Shown: positions 1-14,000, counted from the first letter of the stretch. The stretch is 64,000 nucleotides of DNA from Aspidiotus rigidus (GCA_035079385.1 JAVHKY010000026.1:3188501-3252500); one strand, 5' to 3'. Notes: generated from the letters alone by a model not told the origin. Made by a program: numbers and translations.

Positions 1-1313
1 CAACCTATCGTTCGGACTTCTGTCCTTGTCAAACTGCTCCAAAATGTACTAGCCTAACATTTTTTCCCTCATCAATGGTGAAGGAAAAACGGTGGCGATG
101 ACGTAGTTGGGATTCGAGGAAAGGAGGGGTTGAATGCCCTTTTCCTTCAATATTCATTGATAAGTTATGTATTACAAAATTGTTCCGATGAAAAGCAAAG
201 TGATGAGAGGGGTTTTTGTGAATTTATAGGAAGCCTATACTTATACTGATAAAGTTATAATGACTCCTCCTTTCGCCCCCTCACTCACAAACATGCAGTT
301 TTTCGTAGTATCATATGATTCATTGTTTAGTGTCTACCCCTTTGTCCCCAGAAGCCTTCAAGAAAATAGACCATAGCGAAGACCAATAATGTTAAACTAG
401 TTCATCTGCAGGAATGGTACGCTTCTGTGGAGAAATAACGAAGAGCTGATAGACAAAGGTCGTGAAAGAGTTCTGTAAACAGGTCGAGAGCAGGATGTGT
501 ATTAAAAGTTGAACCAACCATTGTTCTAATATACAAAGGGGAAGGCTCAGTTCGAGAATAGGGCTCAAATTTCGCCTTCAACCGCCGATTTATGTACTGC
601 AAATGTAAGATAGAGAAGACCATGTCACAAGCTGAAAGTCTTACTTTATTTGTATATTTGCTATCATGCAGGGAGTCAACAAAATCTTCATTCTTTCTCG
701 ATTAACAGGCCGTTTGAACGGTACAACGATCACCTCAGAGCACTTTGACCACTATTTTTGGCCTTTAATGATCATCAAATTCCCTTATTATTTCCAAATG
801 ACGCCTGTTCAGCAGTAAAATTGCTCGGCAATCCTATTGAATGGAGGCTTATGTACTGTACGTTTATATATATATATTTTAGAATATGAATGTTGTCCAA
901 GTCCCAAGGTGACGGTCGATTGATATCCTTCGAGTGCCCAATCAGAAAATAAGTTCCTTGTTGAAAAGTAAAGTAAAATTGGCAGAGACTGGAGTTTCTT
1001 GAAATCTGTGTGCCTCACTGCACTACAATTCGGATTTGAAGTTTTGATCATTGGAGGAAGGGGAGTGCAAAACACTCGTAATTTCAATTGAATCGCAAAT
1101 TTATGTTTTGGGGATTTTTATTTCTACATATTGGTTTGATAACGATCATTTTCCATTTCGTCTCATGTTCGCTATTTATCGAGAAAAATTTCGGTCGACA
1201 AAACTCTCCGACCCAGATTTTACCATCATAAAATTATACGTATCCGTTTGTATCAGCATACGAGTATTTCATCGTTTCTACGCGAATAAATTTGAGAATT
1301 GCCAATAACTTAC
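1..1313. other. Left edge: presumed intron 3 of takeout-like gene A, no exon found
   Basis: The donor after gene A exon 3 (GTAAGT reading left from 1313) opens an intron here. The next exon must accept a phase-2 junction and encode the central beta-strand part of a JHBP fold. No minus-strand frame in this stretch does so. The short open frames are AT-rich with no family resemblance, and no repeat was recognised. Confidence 0.5.
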
Positions 1314-1461
1314 TTCACTGAAAGAATTGTATAATTTCCTCCTCCGTGAATAGTCATATTACTGAAGATTCCTCGCATTCGTACCGGACCATGGCCATTT
1401 TCCATCTGCATTTTTTGTATTATCAGCGGCTCGATCGATGGCACATTGATTTCAGGTATAC
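1314..1461 (-). CDS. Gene A exon 3 (JHBP domain, IPE segment)
   Basis: The acceptor TATATCACAG precedes the exon and the donor is AA|GTAAGTT. It is 148 nt, phase 1 in and phase 2 out. It encodes GIPEINVPSIEPL, then GPVRMRGIFSNMTIHGG, ending at SVK. This aligns with the GIPEMRIPPLDPF...NISAHGAKRF region of gene B exon 2. In gene B the same sequence is joined to the cysteine-pair segment without an intron. Confidence 0.87.
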
Positions 1462-4400
1462 CTGTGATATAAAGGAACATCCAAACCATGATTAAGTTAG
1501 ATTAAATCGAAAATGAAATACTTATAAATCGGTACTGATATTTGAGTAATGAAAATTTTTAGGCTTCGCGAAGTTTGATCGTCATCTCGTTTATCGTCAT
1601 CGTAATTTAATTACCATTCTCTTTCACTTCTGTTGTCTTCTTCGTGCTCTCGAGGCATGATCTCAGTAGCTAACGTATGTTGTAATGATATATGTTGTAC
1701 TGAATTAAATTATGGAATAGTTTAGTCATCGGTTACGTGAAATTAGACCATAGTACCAACTTCACGCTCTATAACTAGTGCTGCTGCAATTATACGATAT
1801 CGTTTATATTCTATCTATTTATCAATTGTGGCTATTCTGAGGAAAAATTTGTCAACAGTTAGAAGACTAAATTTCAAGAAGTTTTGATTTAAGTACTTGG
1901 ATTTGAAAAATTTTCATACTCCATTTTTTTTATCCTTTGCTAAACTTGGAAAGCTGGGAATTTCATGGAACATAGAGGAAGTTAGTACGAGAGCCGTGAG
2001 TTTCATTCAGAATTTTGTATTCTTTCGAATTATTTGCTCGTCATTTTTTTCTTTACAAAAACCAATCTTTTAAATAATGATGGAGGAGATACAGGCACGT
2101 AACGTATAATTATAAAATAACTGAAACCACCTGTGGCAGGCAAACCGAACGTATAATTGAAGTCAAAAAGTCAGAAAAAAAGGAGGGTGGTTGAAATCAC
2201 AAGATTAAAGTAAAATTCGAAAAAATCACAAGGTAAAAAAAGATTGAAAAATAAAAAGTGAATTAAAAGTGAAAAACACAAAAAATAATAATAAAAACGC
2301 TGAAAAATCAAGGGACAAGGAAATCGTCACAAATAAAATGACTCATAAATGAAATAAACGGAAGTATATATAATTAAGAAAATGAAAATGAATAAATAAA
2401 AATTAAAAAATTAAACGATAGTCAGAGTCAAAAAATATGAAATTTTTTATATTATTTTATTTTATATAAAAGAGCCAGGAAACTGCTAGTTTCAGTTTAT
2501 TTTATATGAAAACTCTCGACCGGTTTCAATCGTGCGGGGACGATCATCTTCAGGACTACTTTTTCATATTTGGAACACAGTTTCAAAGTTTATGCATTTC
2601 TGATTCTTTCACGCCCTCCCTCGGATCACTGCGAAGTGATAATTTCAAATATATTTCTATAACGACCTATGTACTTCTAGAAAATCTTCAAATAGTATTG
2701 TTCGACTTTCTCCCCTCCACTGAAGCCTGACTCTAGTGATGGCTTGACAAACAATGATCCATTCGTTAATGCATCTTCTCCTCTAAAAAGGTTAGGAAGG
2801 AGACTGAGGGACACCAGCCTCCCCTTGACGTTTTAAGACATCAAAATAAGCCTGAAGATGATTATACGTCATATGGGGACGCACATGTATTTCGTTGGGG
2901 TATCATTTCCCCTAGGAAAATTTCAAACGGGGATTAAAAGAATCTCCTCTCTTCTTCTGGTATTTCTGTAGTCTCAAAATATGCCTAGAGGTTAATGTGT
3001 TGTTGAAAAAGCAAATTTATAGATGCTTGTCTTGAGGAGACGGCCTTGTCTTTTTCTCACGTGATGCTGATTAGATCGGTTAGTTTTAAAAAGATAGGAA
3101 ACAATACTGCGATTCGGGCCGGATAGGAAAATTGGTGGATGGTGCGGGTGACGGGCTAAACCAGTTTTTATGAGAGGAGACGCTCTACAAATTTTATTCT
3201 CTTCATTCTTGTCCTGAATGGCTTCGTTCCCAAGTGAGAAAATCGCCCTGCTCCCGTTTTCAATTTTGCAGATCGTAATGCTCCTGTAGCAGATGGCCGG
3301 TTCAAATGATAAGAGGAAGATGAACACGTAGATAGCCTTGAAATTTCCAAAAGTTACTATGCAAAAGGAGTTTCTATTCATGAAGTCGTCTGCACCTCCA
3401 TTTGGTGCTGGCTTTTCTTTGTTGGAGTTTTTCCCTGGTGCTGCAGGCTGTGTTTCGCGTCACCATCGTCATCTACCGTATTCTCTGTAGTATAATGTGA
3501 TGTAGATGCGAATAATAGATCGATTTTCTTGTGACGTCACATAACAGACCGATGCTTCTCCTGAGCACAACCCCATAAAGAAAGCCTGAAGACCTCAAAT
3601 TATTTCAAAAATAAAAAGTTCGAGAATCTCAGCTTCATTTTACATCATATCTCATGATTTTTAATGAAGGAATTAATTTTGTCACATGAGAGAGCAATAT
3701 TGGTAAAATGATCTAAAATGAAGCTCTTGGCTTCACAAAAATCCACTTCTTATTCTAAAAAATTCCATTATTATTGGAATAATTTTAATTTCTTAAAGGT
3801 TCCTATACTTTTCTTATCAGGTTGACTCGTGCTCTGGAAGCACGAAGCTTCAGTCTGCTATGTGACGTCATGGAAAATCGATGTGTTGTTATTGTACGAA
3901 TTTGTCTAATCAATAGAAAGTTGTTCGAATTCACAGTGAGTTGGTGAAAGTTTAGCATGACGCAATAGTTTCACTTTGACCTAGGTATTTCGTATCTTTC
4001 CCGGACAACACCTCCAAATTCTTGAATTTATGCGCTTGACTTTGAGAGAAAATTTAAATTGTGCCTAAGAAGAGGAGTTTTCACGCTATTTATGCCGAGA
4101 AGATATTTGGAAGTCGATTGTGAAACCATAGGTATGACTGAGTAGTGAGCCCTATGACCTTGACCTACCTTGAGGACTTGGAGAAGTTTGGGCATCAACG
4201 TAATAGCAAAAGCATGTTTTTAAAGTAGAGTTCTTTTCACATAGTATCATAATCTTCAAAGAAACTGAAACTAGCAGTTTCCTGGCTCTTTTATAAAAAA
4301 AAAAAAAAAAATGTCATATTTTTTAACTCTATCGTTTACTTTTTCAAATTTAATTAATTTATTTTCATTTTTTATTTATATTTACTTTTGTTTATTTCAT

Positions 4401-4675
4401 TTTATTTGTGATGATTTCCTTGTCCCTTGATTTTTCAGCGTTTTTGACATGTTCCATGTCTTTTCTCTCGCCGGACCCCGATTTTGAAACTCGCGAGTAC
4501 ACCCCCCCCCCCCCCCCCCGTCAAGAGAAATCTCTACCCCGTGGGTGATTCAGAAATTTGCGAGTACACCCAGCGTAATAATAATAAATAATTAATTAAT
4601 TAATAATTAAATAATTAAATAAATAAATATTTAAATAATTAATATAATTAAATAATTAAACAAATAAATAAATAA

Positions 4676-4729
<54 letters not shown>

Positions 4730-5045
4730 AAATAAATAAATAAATAATTAAATAATTGAATAATTAAATAAATAAATAATTAAATAATTAATATAATTAA
4801 TAATTAGAAAATTTTCTAAGTCCCTCTTCCTATCATATATGGCTGGATAGTCGAAATTTTTCCAAGTCCCCTAGACTTGAATTGTCTCATACCATTCCAA
4901 TACAACAGCGAGACAGGGGGCGAACGAGCGGAGCGAGTTCGCGCTACCTCATATTTCTCATACAAGACTTATACGATGCCAAGATAGGTAAAGGGGTAAA
5001 CGAATAATATCTCACGAACACTTGACCTAGTACAAGAATTAATAA

Positions 5046-5081
<36 letters not shown>

Positions 5082-8000
5082 ATTAAATAATTATATAATT
5101 AAATAATTAAATAATTAAAGAATTGAATAATTAAATAATTAAATAAATAAAGGCTGGATAGTCGAAATTTTTCCAAGTCCCCTAGACTTGAATTGTCACA
5201 TACCATTCCAATACAACAGCGAGTTCGCGCTAACTCGTATTTCTCATAGAAGACTTATACGACGCCAAGATAGGTAAAGGGGTAAACGAATAATATCTCA
5301 CGAACACTTGACCTAGTAGAAGCCTAGACTGAAATATTTCATGATGACTGATAAAATATAAAAGACATGGAACATGATTTTCATTTATTTGGCTATGCCA
5401 GAAAATTTAATAATATGTGTACAATATGACCAAGTTACAAAAAAATAAATACGTGTGAACCAGACTCGAGTGCTATATCTTTTTTTATTATTATTTTTTG
5501 TGTTTTTCACTTTTAATTCATTTTTTATTTCTCGATCTTTTTTTATCTTGTGATTTTTTCGAATTTTACTTTAATTTTGTGATTTTAACCACCTCCCATT
5601 TTTTTCTGACCTTTTGACTTCAATTATACGTTCGGTTTGCCTGCCACAGGTGGTTTCAGTCACGTGCCTGTATCTCTCCCATCATTATTTAAAAAATTCC
5701 GAAGTTTGGTTTTTGTAAAGAAAAAAATGACGAGCAAATAAATACAACCCAGCTTTGGGCCCTTGCGCTCAGGAAATATACCTGAAAAATGATGCATCGT
5801 TGGTTCATCGCAACTGATGTCTACAAAAGTTTCCATTTTGCTGACGGACTCTGGTGGCTAAAGTATTCCTTCAATATTTGTAGCTATTTTAAGAAGTACT
5901 TAAATTTCCAACGTTCAAAATACTGTTTAATGCTCCTGTCCCATTTTTTTTTTTGGTTTATCCTTTTAAACATTTTTTTATGCCACTGTTTCTAAGGAAG
6001 TGTTGGTGACAATTCGTTCAAAAAACTTGGTTTTTATCTCATCTTATTGTATGTTTGAATTCAATCCGATTTTAATGGGCAAAATAACTAAACTTCGTTT
6101 AAATCAGTGTTTTGGTTGCAGTTTCTTGTAGTGACAACGAGTAAAAACATATTGTAAGAATATCGTGTACTTACCTTTGAGTACGTATGGTCGTAAATGA
6201 TTCAGCGTAGTTTTGATGCAGTCGTTCAACTGAGGATCTGATTTTCGACAAGAATGGACGTATTCGGCTGAAAAGAAAAGAACAAATTTTTTTAGTTTCT
6301 GGATAATCATAAGGAAATTGGTTGGAGATATTTTGATAACATGATATATGAAGAAATTGACAGCTGATGTGTACATTTAAAATTCATGTTCGTTCCACAA
6401 TGTGAGGAATGAGTTCGAAGGTATTTTCGTCAGTGAAGATGAAATTAATCATTGGGATCATCTCGTTCTCCTTCTCCCTTTCTTTCTCATCTCCTCTTTG
6501 TTTTTCCTACTTTTGGAACACAAAATTGGAGAAAATAGCAAAAGGTTTCATTTTTTTACTGCATCACCAAACTTAAATTACAAATTTACTCGAAAGAATG
6601 CCACGGATTACGATAACGAATTTTTTGCCATGCAGAATTTGAGGTAGATGGCACTTTTTTCTGTAGGTATCTTTCTCGTATACAAAATTCACTCACACAT
6701 AATGAATAATTTATTTTAAAAAATCGTAGTCTTGAACTTGGGAACTGCCTCGAGAATGTCATCATGCGTTCATTTGAGGTACTGAAGGTGACCGAGTTGA
6801 TGCGAATGTAAAATTTTTAATATGTTTGTTTACATTTTACGATGTATGAGATACTCGGAGAAATGTATGAACCGACTATTGTATCCACGATACTTTCTTC
6901 ATCTTGACTGACGGCTTTTTGAGATTGGTCAATAACTCGCGAGAAAAAGAGAGTGAGAAAGAGATTCAAGGTCGGAAGGAATACAGAAATTAAAAGACTA
7001 TAATTGTGTACCGGTAATTATAATTAATAACAATTAATTGGCAAATAATATGTGAAGACGTAAGGAAAGCTATTGCGTGTAAAAAAAAAAGAAAAAAATC
7101 ACTTGAATTCAAAATATTAGCCCGTTTATCCTTGAAATAGAATTTTACGATCTGTATCCGTCTATTAAATTGAGCATTGACAACTTATTCCAACAAATAC
7201 CTAGGTAACCAAAAGTGTAAATTGTGCGGACATTGCGACGATCTTCTTAATTTGCTTGTTATCTATATCCTCAATAACCTCATTTAGATCGGCGGTGTCC
7301 TTCCAAATAAAGCTGTTATTTTTTCACAGAAAATATTTTCTTTTTTTTTATTATTCCAACTCCCAAAGTGTTGACTAATGTAGAAAAGTAGCAGCTTTCA
7401 CACCACTCAGAAGTTGTAGATGATAATTTAATCGTTAAATGTTCGATTACCTGGGCCAGTGGTTCTCAAACTTTTGGAGGCTGCGGCCCCTCCAGTGGCT
7501 TCTTCCTTTTCCGCGGCTCCATAGAAAAAAATTGTTGTTAAATGTCAAAAGACCAGAAAAAAATGGTGCGAACGCCGAAAATCGAAAGCACAAGTTTTAG
7601 GGGTCTGATTATGTAAACTTCTTTACAGGTAGATGGGACTGGAAATATTAAGATCGAGGAAGCAGATCTCCAGGCGCGGATTTACGGGGGGGGATAAGGG
7701 GGATATATCCCCCCAAAACCTCCAAAAAAGACTGACATTGTGTAATTTGTCTGCTCGGAAAAAAATTTCTCAACAATGGAATATCCCCCCCCCAAAAAAA
7801 AAAAATAAAAATGTACCCGTAAATCCGCGCCTGGATCTCACTACCACCGATTTCCATGAGGAAATTTTCAAGAAGAAGGCGGGGTATTCCAAAGACAAAG
7901 GATACCAATGTAATGTGGCGAAGCAAGTCGTCATTTGGGTCAAGGGAAAGTGGTCGATTTTCTTTATATAACTCACATTCCAAGAATAAGTGGGCTGGCG

Positions 8001-11000
8001 TTTCTTCACTTTGTTGGCACCTACACCTAGGGTCCTCTCTTCTTAGGTACTTCCCAAATGTCCCATGTCCACTCAACGCCTGCCCCAGCCAGAAACAGGG
8101 AGGGGCACGCTCAGGGTCAATCTTTGGGAGTAGAGTGTTGGTCCATTTTCCTTTTGGTTTTTTCATGTTAGACCAGTCCTCCTGCCATAAACTGTTTACT
8201 TTATTCTCTAGATAGATTCTTAGCTCTTTTGTCTTCATGTTGCCCTTTGGTGGAGTTATTATTAGCTTGCTTTCATCGGCTATTCTAATATTGTTTTTCT
8301 TTGCAAATATGATGGCTCTGATTGTTATATCATACTTTATTGGCCTCGTGCCGCAAATTACTGTGGCGGGGATATGGGAGACTGTTTTGTACAGTCTCCC
8401 GTAACATAAGATCATACTTCGATGGGCTGACTCGAGATGTTTGCATACATATCTTACGCTCAACTTATGCGCAAACACAAGGGATGCATATTTTAAAAGT
8501 GCACCAGCTGTGCCCTCGAGCATGATTTTCCTTGCCTTTGAGCTGTACCCGTACATATTACGGCATATGGCAGATATTTTAGTTACTAAATTCAGTGCCT
8601 TGAGACTCATTTCTCTTATATGTGTTTCCCATGTCAACTCATCGTCTAAGGATACTCCTAGATATTTCATCTTGTTTCCTCTCTTAGTTTCACTGTCTGT
8701 TTCCAAGACTTCGTGTTTTCTTTGACCCTTGATCCTCCTCTGGAATAGAAGACCTTCTGTTTTCTTTAAATTCAGGTCAAGGTTTGGTCCTGCTTTCAGA
8801 TATTTCTTAATATTTGCTATTTCACGCCTTGCCCGGAGCTGTAGGTTCTTTATGTCATCATCAGCCATAATCAACAATGTGTCATCGGCATAACAAAAGT
8901 GTCGCACCCATCTTTCTTCAAGCCATTTCAGTATTCCATTGTAACCAATGTTCCACAACAGACTACTCATGACACCTCCCTGCGGGGTGCCCCTTTCTAG
9001 TTTCATTGTCTCAGTGCCATATTGCACTCTGCGGTTGTGTAAGTACGACTTGGTGTTCTGAATAATCTGTTTCGGGAGGTTCATATTCTCCATCGCCTTG
9101 ATCAGGTGAGACCATTCTATATGGTCGAACGCCCCGGTTATGTCGGGGGCTATTGCATATACAAAATTGGAAGCCTTCCTCATTTGTTTTATTCTTTCAC
9201 AAACGGCATATATGCACTGCTCGCATGACCTCTTTTGACGGAAGCCATACTGTTGGCTAGATAGCAGTGGCTCAGCCAGCTTTGATATTCTGCTTGCCAG
9301 GCATCTTTCGTATGTCTTCCCTACTGTTGATGACAGCGTTAAGGGTCGGTACTCTCCTGGGTCATGATCCTGTAGCTTTCCCTTCCTCAGCATAACAACT
9401 TTGCCCAGTTTCCAAACATCTGGAAACAGTGTCCACCGCATGCACTGATTTATGATCCAGGGTAAAAGCCCAGGGTGACGTTTGTTCATAATCTTCAGGG
9501 ATTTATAATTAATGCCATCCAAGCCCGGGGAAGAACGGTTGCTGCATTTTCTTAATACTTTGGAAATCTCCATGTCATTTACATGCTCAAAGTTTTCTGT
9601 TGGGATGGTTTCCTGCTCATATTCCAGGATTTTTGTGCTTGTGGGGAATTTGCAGTTTAACAAATATTGACAGGCTTCCTTCTCTGACCTTGTCATTTGT
9701 CCATTTTCTTTCCGGATTTTTGGGTAGCCCTGCTGTCTTGGTCCAGACGGTTTCACTATAATTTTGTAGGGTCTACCCCAGGGGCTGGACTTATTCACAA
9801 ATTTTTTCCAGGCCTCTTTCTTTGCCTTCATAATTTCCAGACGGTATTGTTTCCTTTGTCTATTTCTTTCTTCAACCAGGATTTGTTTTTGTTCCATGTT
9901 TTCACATCGATGTATTCTCCTGTTAATTCGCTTTAGCAATATGCAGCTCGTCTCTAGAGATGTGACCCACCAATATGTGTTGTTGTTCCTAGGCATTGCA
10001 ATGCTGGACTCTTTTACCGCATCACTTAACCAGCGGGTTAATCTGGTTGCGTTTTCCTCTGCGCTAATTGGGGAGTCACCTCTGTCAAACTTTGGCAGGA
10101 TGCTTATTTTCTTGTGAAAGGTGTTCAGGTCTAATTTTATGATGGTCTGGGATGATATGATTTCATCATGTTCTCCGTCCTTCAAGGGAATGTTGAACCG
10201 TATAAGGAAGTGGTCTGATAGGGATTCTTCCACTGGGTCTGCTCTCCAGTTAGTTATTTCCCTATTCCTTGTAAGGGTGTAGTCATTACAGGTGGGCCTG
10301 CCTTGATGCATGCAGGTTGGCCCTTTTGAGTTAGCTATTGATAGTTCATTCCTAGCAATGAATTGTGCAAATAGTATGTCTCTCTTCCTCAAAACTGCCT
10401 CTGTGAACTTCCTCCACCTACAGTTAAAGTCTCCTGTGATAACTGGGCAGGGATTCACGGGGTCTAGATTTCTTTCCAACTCTTCCAATACTGGCTTCAG
10501 CTCTTCATTTGGAGAAGCATATATGAACATAATTTTGAATAGTTCAGTTTCCACCTCCACCAGGTGTTTTCCAATTTTGCTACTTCTGACTTTGACATTT
10601 CGTAAGAGAATGGCCGCATCTCTATTTGCATAGATGTTCCAGCCTGGTGCGCTTACCATTTTATTATTATATAGCGGTGGTTCGCTTATGCAAATTATGT
10701 TGACATTCTCTACGTTTGCTAGGTGTAATATCAGGCTCAGTGTGGTATCGGATCTTATGGTGTTTATCTGAAATATGTTGACATCCATCTTTATTCTTAT
10801 GTTACCACAGTAATAACCGACACCCCCTCTGCAGGTGTGGTTCCATTCAATGAGTTGGCACCCACTGCTTGCGGTAGCGCTGTGCACAGGTCGTTCATTA
10901 CAGACTCGTGGTCTTTATGTACAGCAGCAGACGCATCTGTCTCATTGCTATGTCCATCCTACCGCGTCGGTTTACTGCCATACTGGGAGTAAGAGGCGAG

Positions 11001-14000
11001 TAAGAGTGATGCCGCGGGACTTCGAAATATTTTTGTACTTCTTAGATTTGTAAAATTTTTCATTTTCAATTCTTGGGACTTAGAAATATTTTCAATTTCA
11101 ACTGTTGGACTCTGAAATATTTTCCAATTGTTGGACTTGGAAATATTTTCAACTGTTGGACTTTGAAATATCTTCAACTGTTGGACTTGGAATTATTTTC
11201 AAATTGTAGGACTTTTAAATATTTTCCAATCGTTGGGCTTTGAAATATTTTCATTTTCAATTCTTGGACTTAGAAATATTTTCCAATTGTTGGACTTTGA
11301 AATATTTTCATACTTCTTGGACTTCGAAATATCTTCAACTGTTGGACTTGGAATTATTTTCAAATTGTGGAACTTTGAAGTATTTTCAATTCTTGGACTT
11401 AGAATTATTTTCCAAATGTTGGACTTCGAAATATTTTCAACTGTTGGACTTGGAATTATTTTCAAATTGTGGGGCTTTGAAATATTTTTATACTTCTTGG
11501 ACTTGTAAAATTTTTCATTTTTGATTGTCTTCCACAGTTGAAAATAGTACAATGTTCGACAATCAAAAATGAAAAATTTTACAAGTCCAAGAAGTATGAA
11601 AATATTTCAAAGCCCAACAATTGGAAAATATTTCAAAGTTCCACAATTTGAAAATAATTCCAAGTCCAACAATTGAAAATATTTCCAAGTCCAGGAATTG
11701 AAAATGAAAAATTTCACAAGTCTAAGAAGTACAAAAATATTTCGAAGTCCCGCGGCATCACTTTTACTCGCCTCTTACTCCCAGTATGGCAGTAAACCGA
11801 CGCGGTAGCCCCATCCCGGTTACATAAAATCCGTGCATAAAATAAACTCGCGAAGGAAAGATGTTGATATCTTTACTCATTTGATCGCTGTTAAGAAAAA
11901 GTCTTTTTCGTTTTCATGTCGGATGAAAACACACAATCTTTCGACATCAAGGATCGCCAATAGTTCACATTTCAATTATTCCTAGCTCTCGTTCGATAAA
12001 TTAAAATAATATGCCATCCAAAATCCATTCTTCGGGTGCAAGAGGAAATTGCCTGTTCCCATATTATGGCGTAGGTTCGGTAGCGTGTATAAGAAAATTT
12101 TCGTTTCGAGTAATATTTACAATGTAATCGATCATGCGACCGTGCTGATGTTATTATGCAGCCAGAAATCTTGCAGGTAATGCGCGAGAATAAAAACCTC
12201 TGGAAGAGAAAGACAGAGGTGGTACTGGTACAATTTCTAAATTGACAAGTACCGGATTAGCAAACCTTCTTGTCCGCAGTGGGTTAGTGTGTAATCGTGT
12301 TAATACACAGTTAGAGCTCAATTTACAATAAAGAATGTTATGCAATCGAAATAATAATGCTCGGAACGCGTCTATCCTCCGTACGTCGTGCGGATTAGCC
12401 TTACATAACGTATCAAGTAGGAAAAACGGAGAATACGACGAAAGCAGAAGAAAAGTCGCATCCAAAAAGAAACAGAAGTAGAAAGAAGAATAGTTCCCAA
12501 ATTATCTGTATTCGTAGTATCCATCGGGGTAAGAGGGTAGACGGAAACATTCTCATCCTCTCTTGAGTGTTATGTTTGCAATATTATCATCCGCTCGTAA
12601 ATCAGGAAAGGAAGATACATCTACTTAGTTTCTGAATCATGCACACAGTATAACCAAAGTCAATACGGTATCTTGATCCTTCCTTGCTGGTGGTTGCATC
12701 GCCACGGAGGGGCTCCCCTTGATACTGGAAAATTTTTTTCAAAATACCATCAAAATTACAGAACAGGGTAGAGGGTAGCATGAAATTTTGTTTAAGACCT
12801 CCTCGCGACGTAACGGTTGCCGGTATTGGAGCAGAGATGTACGTATGATGTGGAAACGAGTGAATACCGATGATCGCAAGAAACGCATACCTAAAGCATA
12901 TCACGAGTATACTATTCGATGTTAAATGGGAACCGAGCGATGATTTTAATATTGAACTAGACATTGCGTGCTTTGACACTGTACGATTTATGCCATGACA
13001 AAATGTATTAGAGGGAATTAGTCATGCACGAGAGTGAACTTACAATCGCATATTCGCGTACACGTATATGAGTGTGGGCTCTGTGCAGCATTTGTTTTTT
13101 CCTTTCATTTTCGATGATTCACGTTCACACACTTATACAGTATAATCGACATTGGAAGCTCGAAATATCTGTAGCATATGGTCATGGGTCTTATTAATGA
13201 CAAATTGACATGGTTTAGGTATCGAAAATACTGTGATACAGTTGATGAGCTCGACGATTTGGTAAAATGATAACTTTAATAGAGTATCTAAACTTTTATT
13301 TAATCTACACTAGATGACCTGTGCTGCTCCCCAGCATTAGTATAATTGATGATATAATTCAACCATGACAAGTGGACGAGGGGAATATATTATTATAGGT
13401 AGAATATATCCACATAAGAAATGAAATTGGTGAAACCGCGTTTTAATGTTTTGGAAGTTGATCAAGGAGTGATGGCGGATCGGAGGGTATAAAAAATCAG
13501 ACGGACCTGTTCAGTTGAAGTCCCTTGCAAATTGGAAAAGGGGGTTCGTTTTCCTTTCACAAATATCCCCCTAAGAAATGTACAGGGAAAAATTGCGTTT
13601 CGATTTTTTGAAAATTTGTGAGGAAGGCGGAGTAAATTGTTGAGTGACGGCGAATCTGTTGGTGAGAGGCATTAATTAAAAAAAAAAAAAAAAGATCAGT
13701 CTGATCTGTTTAGTTTGACGCTGGTAAACTGAATAAAATGGTTCAAAAAATATTTATATCCATAAGAAATGTACAGGGCGAAATCGCGTTTCAATACTAC
13801 CCAAAACTGAAGTCAGGGACGGGTCAGCCAATGGGTAATGGCTTATCTGTGGGTCGCAAGCATTTATTCAAAGGAGAGATTAGCCCAATCTGTCCAGGGG
13901 AAATGTCTGGCGAATTTCATTAAGTTTTACTGAATTTTTTTCAGTATATACAGTAGATAGATAATATGTGAAAAGCTAAATTGAGGAAAATTCAAGAACG

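Larger units (their letters stand above)
2030..5741. mobile_element. Large inverted-repeat (foldback-type) element with a nested insertion
   Basis: The outer ends are inverted copies starting TTATTTGCTCGTCATTTTTT. The left arm runs about 2030-2508. The right arm matches it in reverse but is split: 5741-5479 pairs with the outer part and 4442-4252 with the inner part. The inner arms end in a shared palindrome, CTGAAACTAGCAGTTTC. The centre (2509-4251) holds a hammerhead-like motif and no recognised transposase. No clear target duplication was found. The class is uncertain: a long-TIR nonautonomous DNA element is the simplest reading. Confidence 0.65.
1462..6174. other. Gene A intron 2
   Basis: A 4.7-kb intron splitting the codon for G between LK and IPE (phase 1). 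Most of it is one inverted-repeat element at 2030-5741. The flanks 1462-2029 and 5742-6174 show no coding or repeat signal. Confidence 0.75.
7611..10958 (-). mobile_element. Non-LTR retrotransposon, R1/Jockey group, 5' truncated
   Basis: The minus-strand element keeps the last 53 codons of ORF1, the whole ORF2 and a short 3' tail. The 5' boundary at 10958 coincides with the first base of a foldback element, so the rest of ORF1 is missing. The 3' boundary is approximate because no poly(A) or target duplication was identified. It lies in gene A intron 1, in the same orientation as the gene. Confidence 0.85.

Noticed and set aside
402..623. Minus-strand segment after a TTTGCAG acceptor, tested as gene A exon 4
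   Set aside because: In the required phase it hits a stop at once, and the open frame has no JHBP resemblance.
2992..3381. 129-codon minus frame inside the foldback centre
   Set aside because: No recognisable transposase, RT or nuclease motif; composition looks like chance opening.
4503..4520. C run as a possible G-quadruplex site
   Set aside because: A homopolymer of this kind recurs at 31937 at the same place in the same repeat family, so it is a repeat component. Length may also be unreliable in sequencing.
7457..7610. Possible full hAT-like element
   Set aside because: Only one end could be found, so it was recorded as a fragment.
11199..11552. Repetitive frames of 90-117 codons on both strands
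   Set aside because: They arise from the tandem units of the foldback arms (KIIPSPTVENISKS-type repeats) and carry no domain.
12602..12979. 125-codon minus frame with a hydrophobic start
   Set aside because: Tested as an alternative signal-peptide exon for gene A. The possible donor phase does not fit and the sequence lacks a clean cleavage site.
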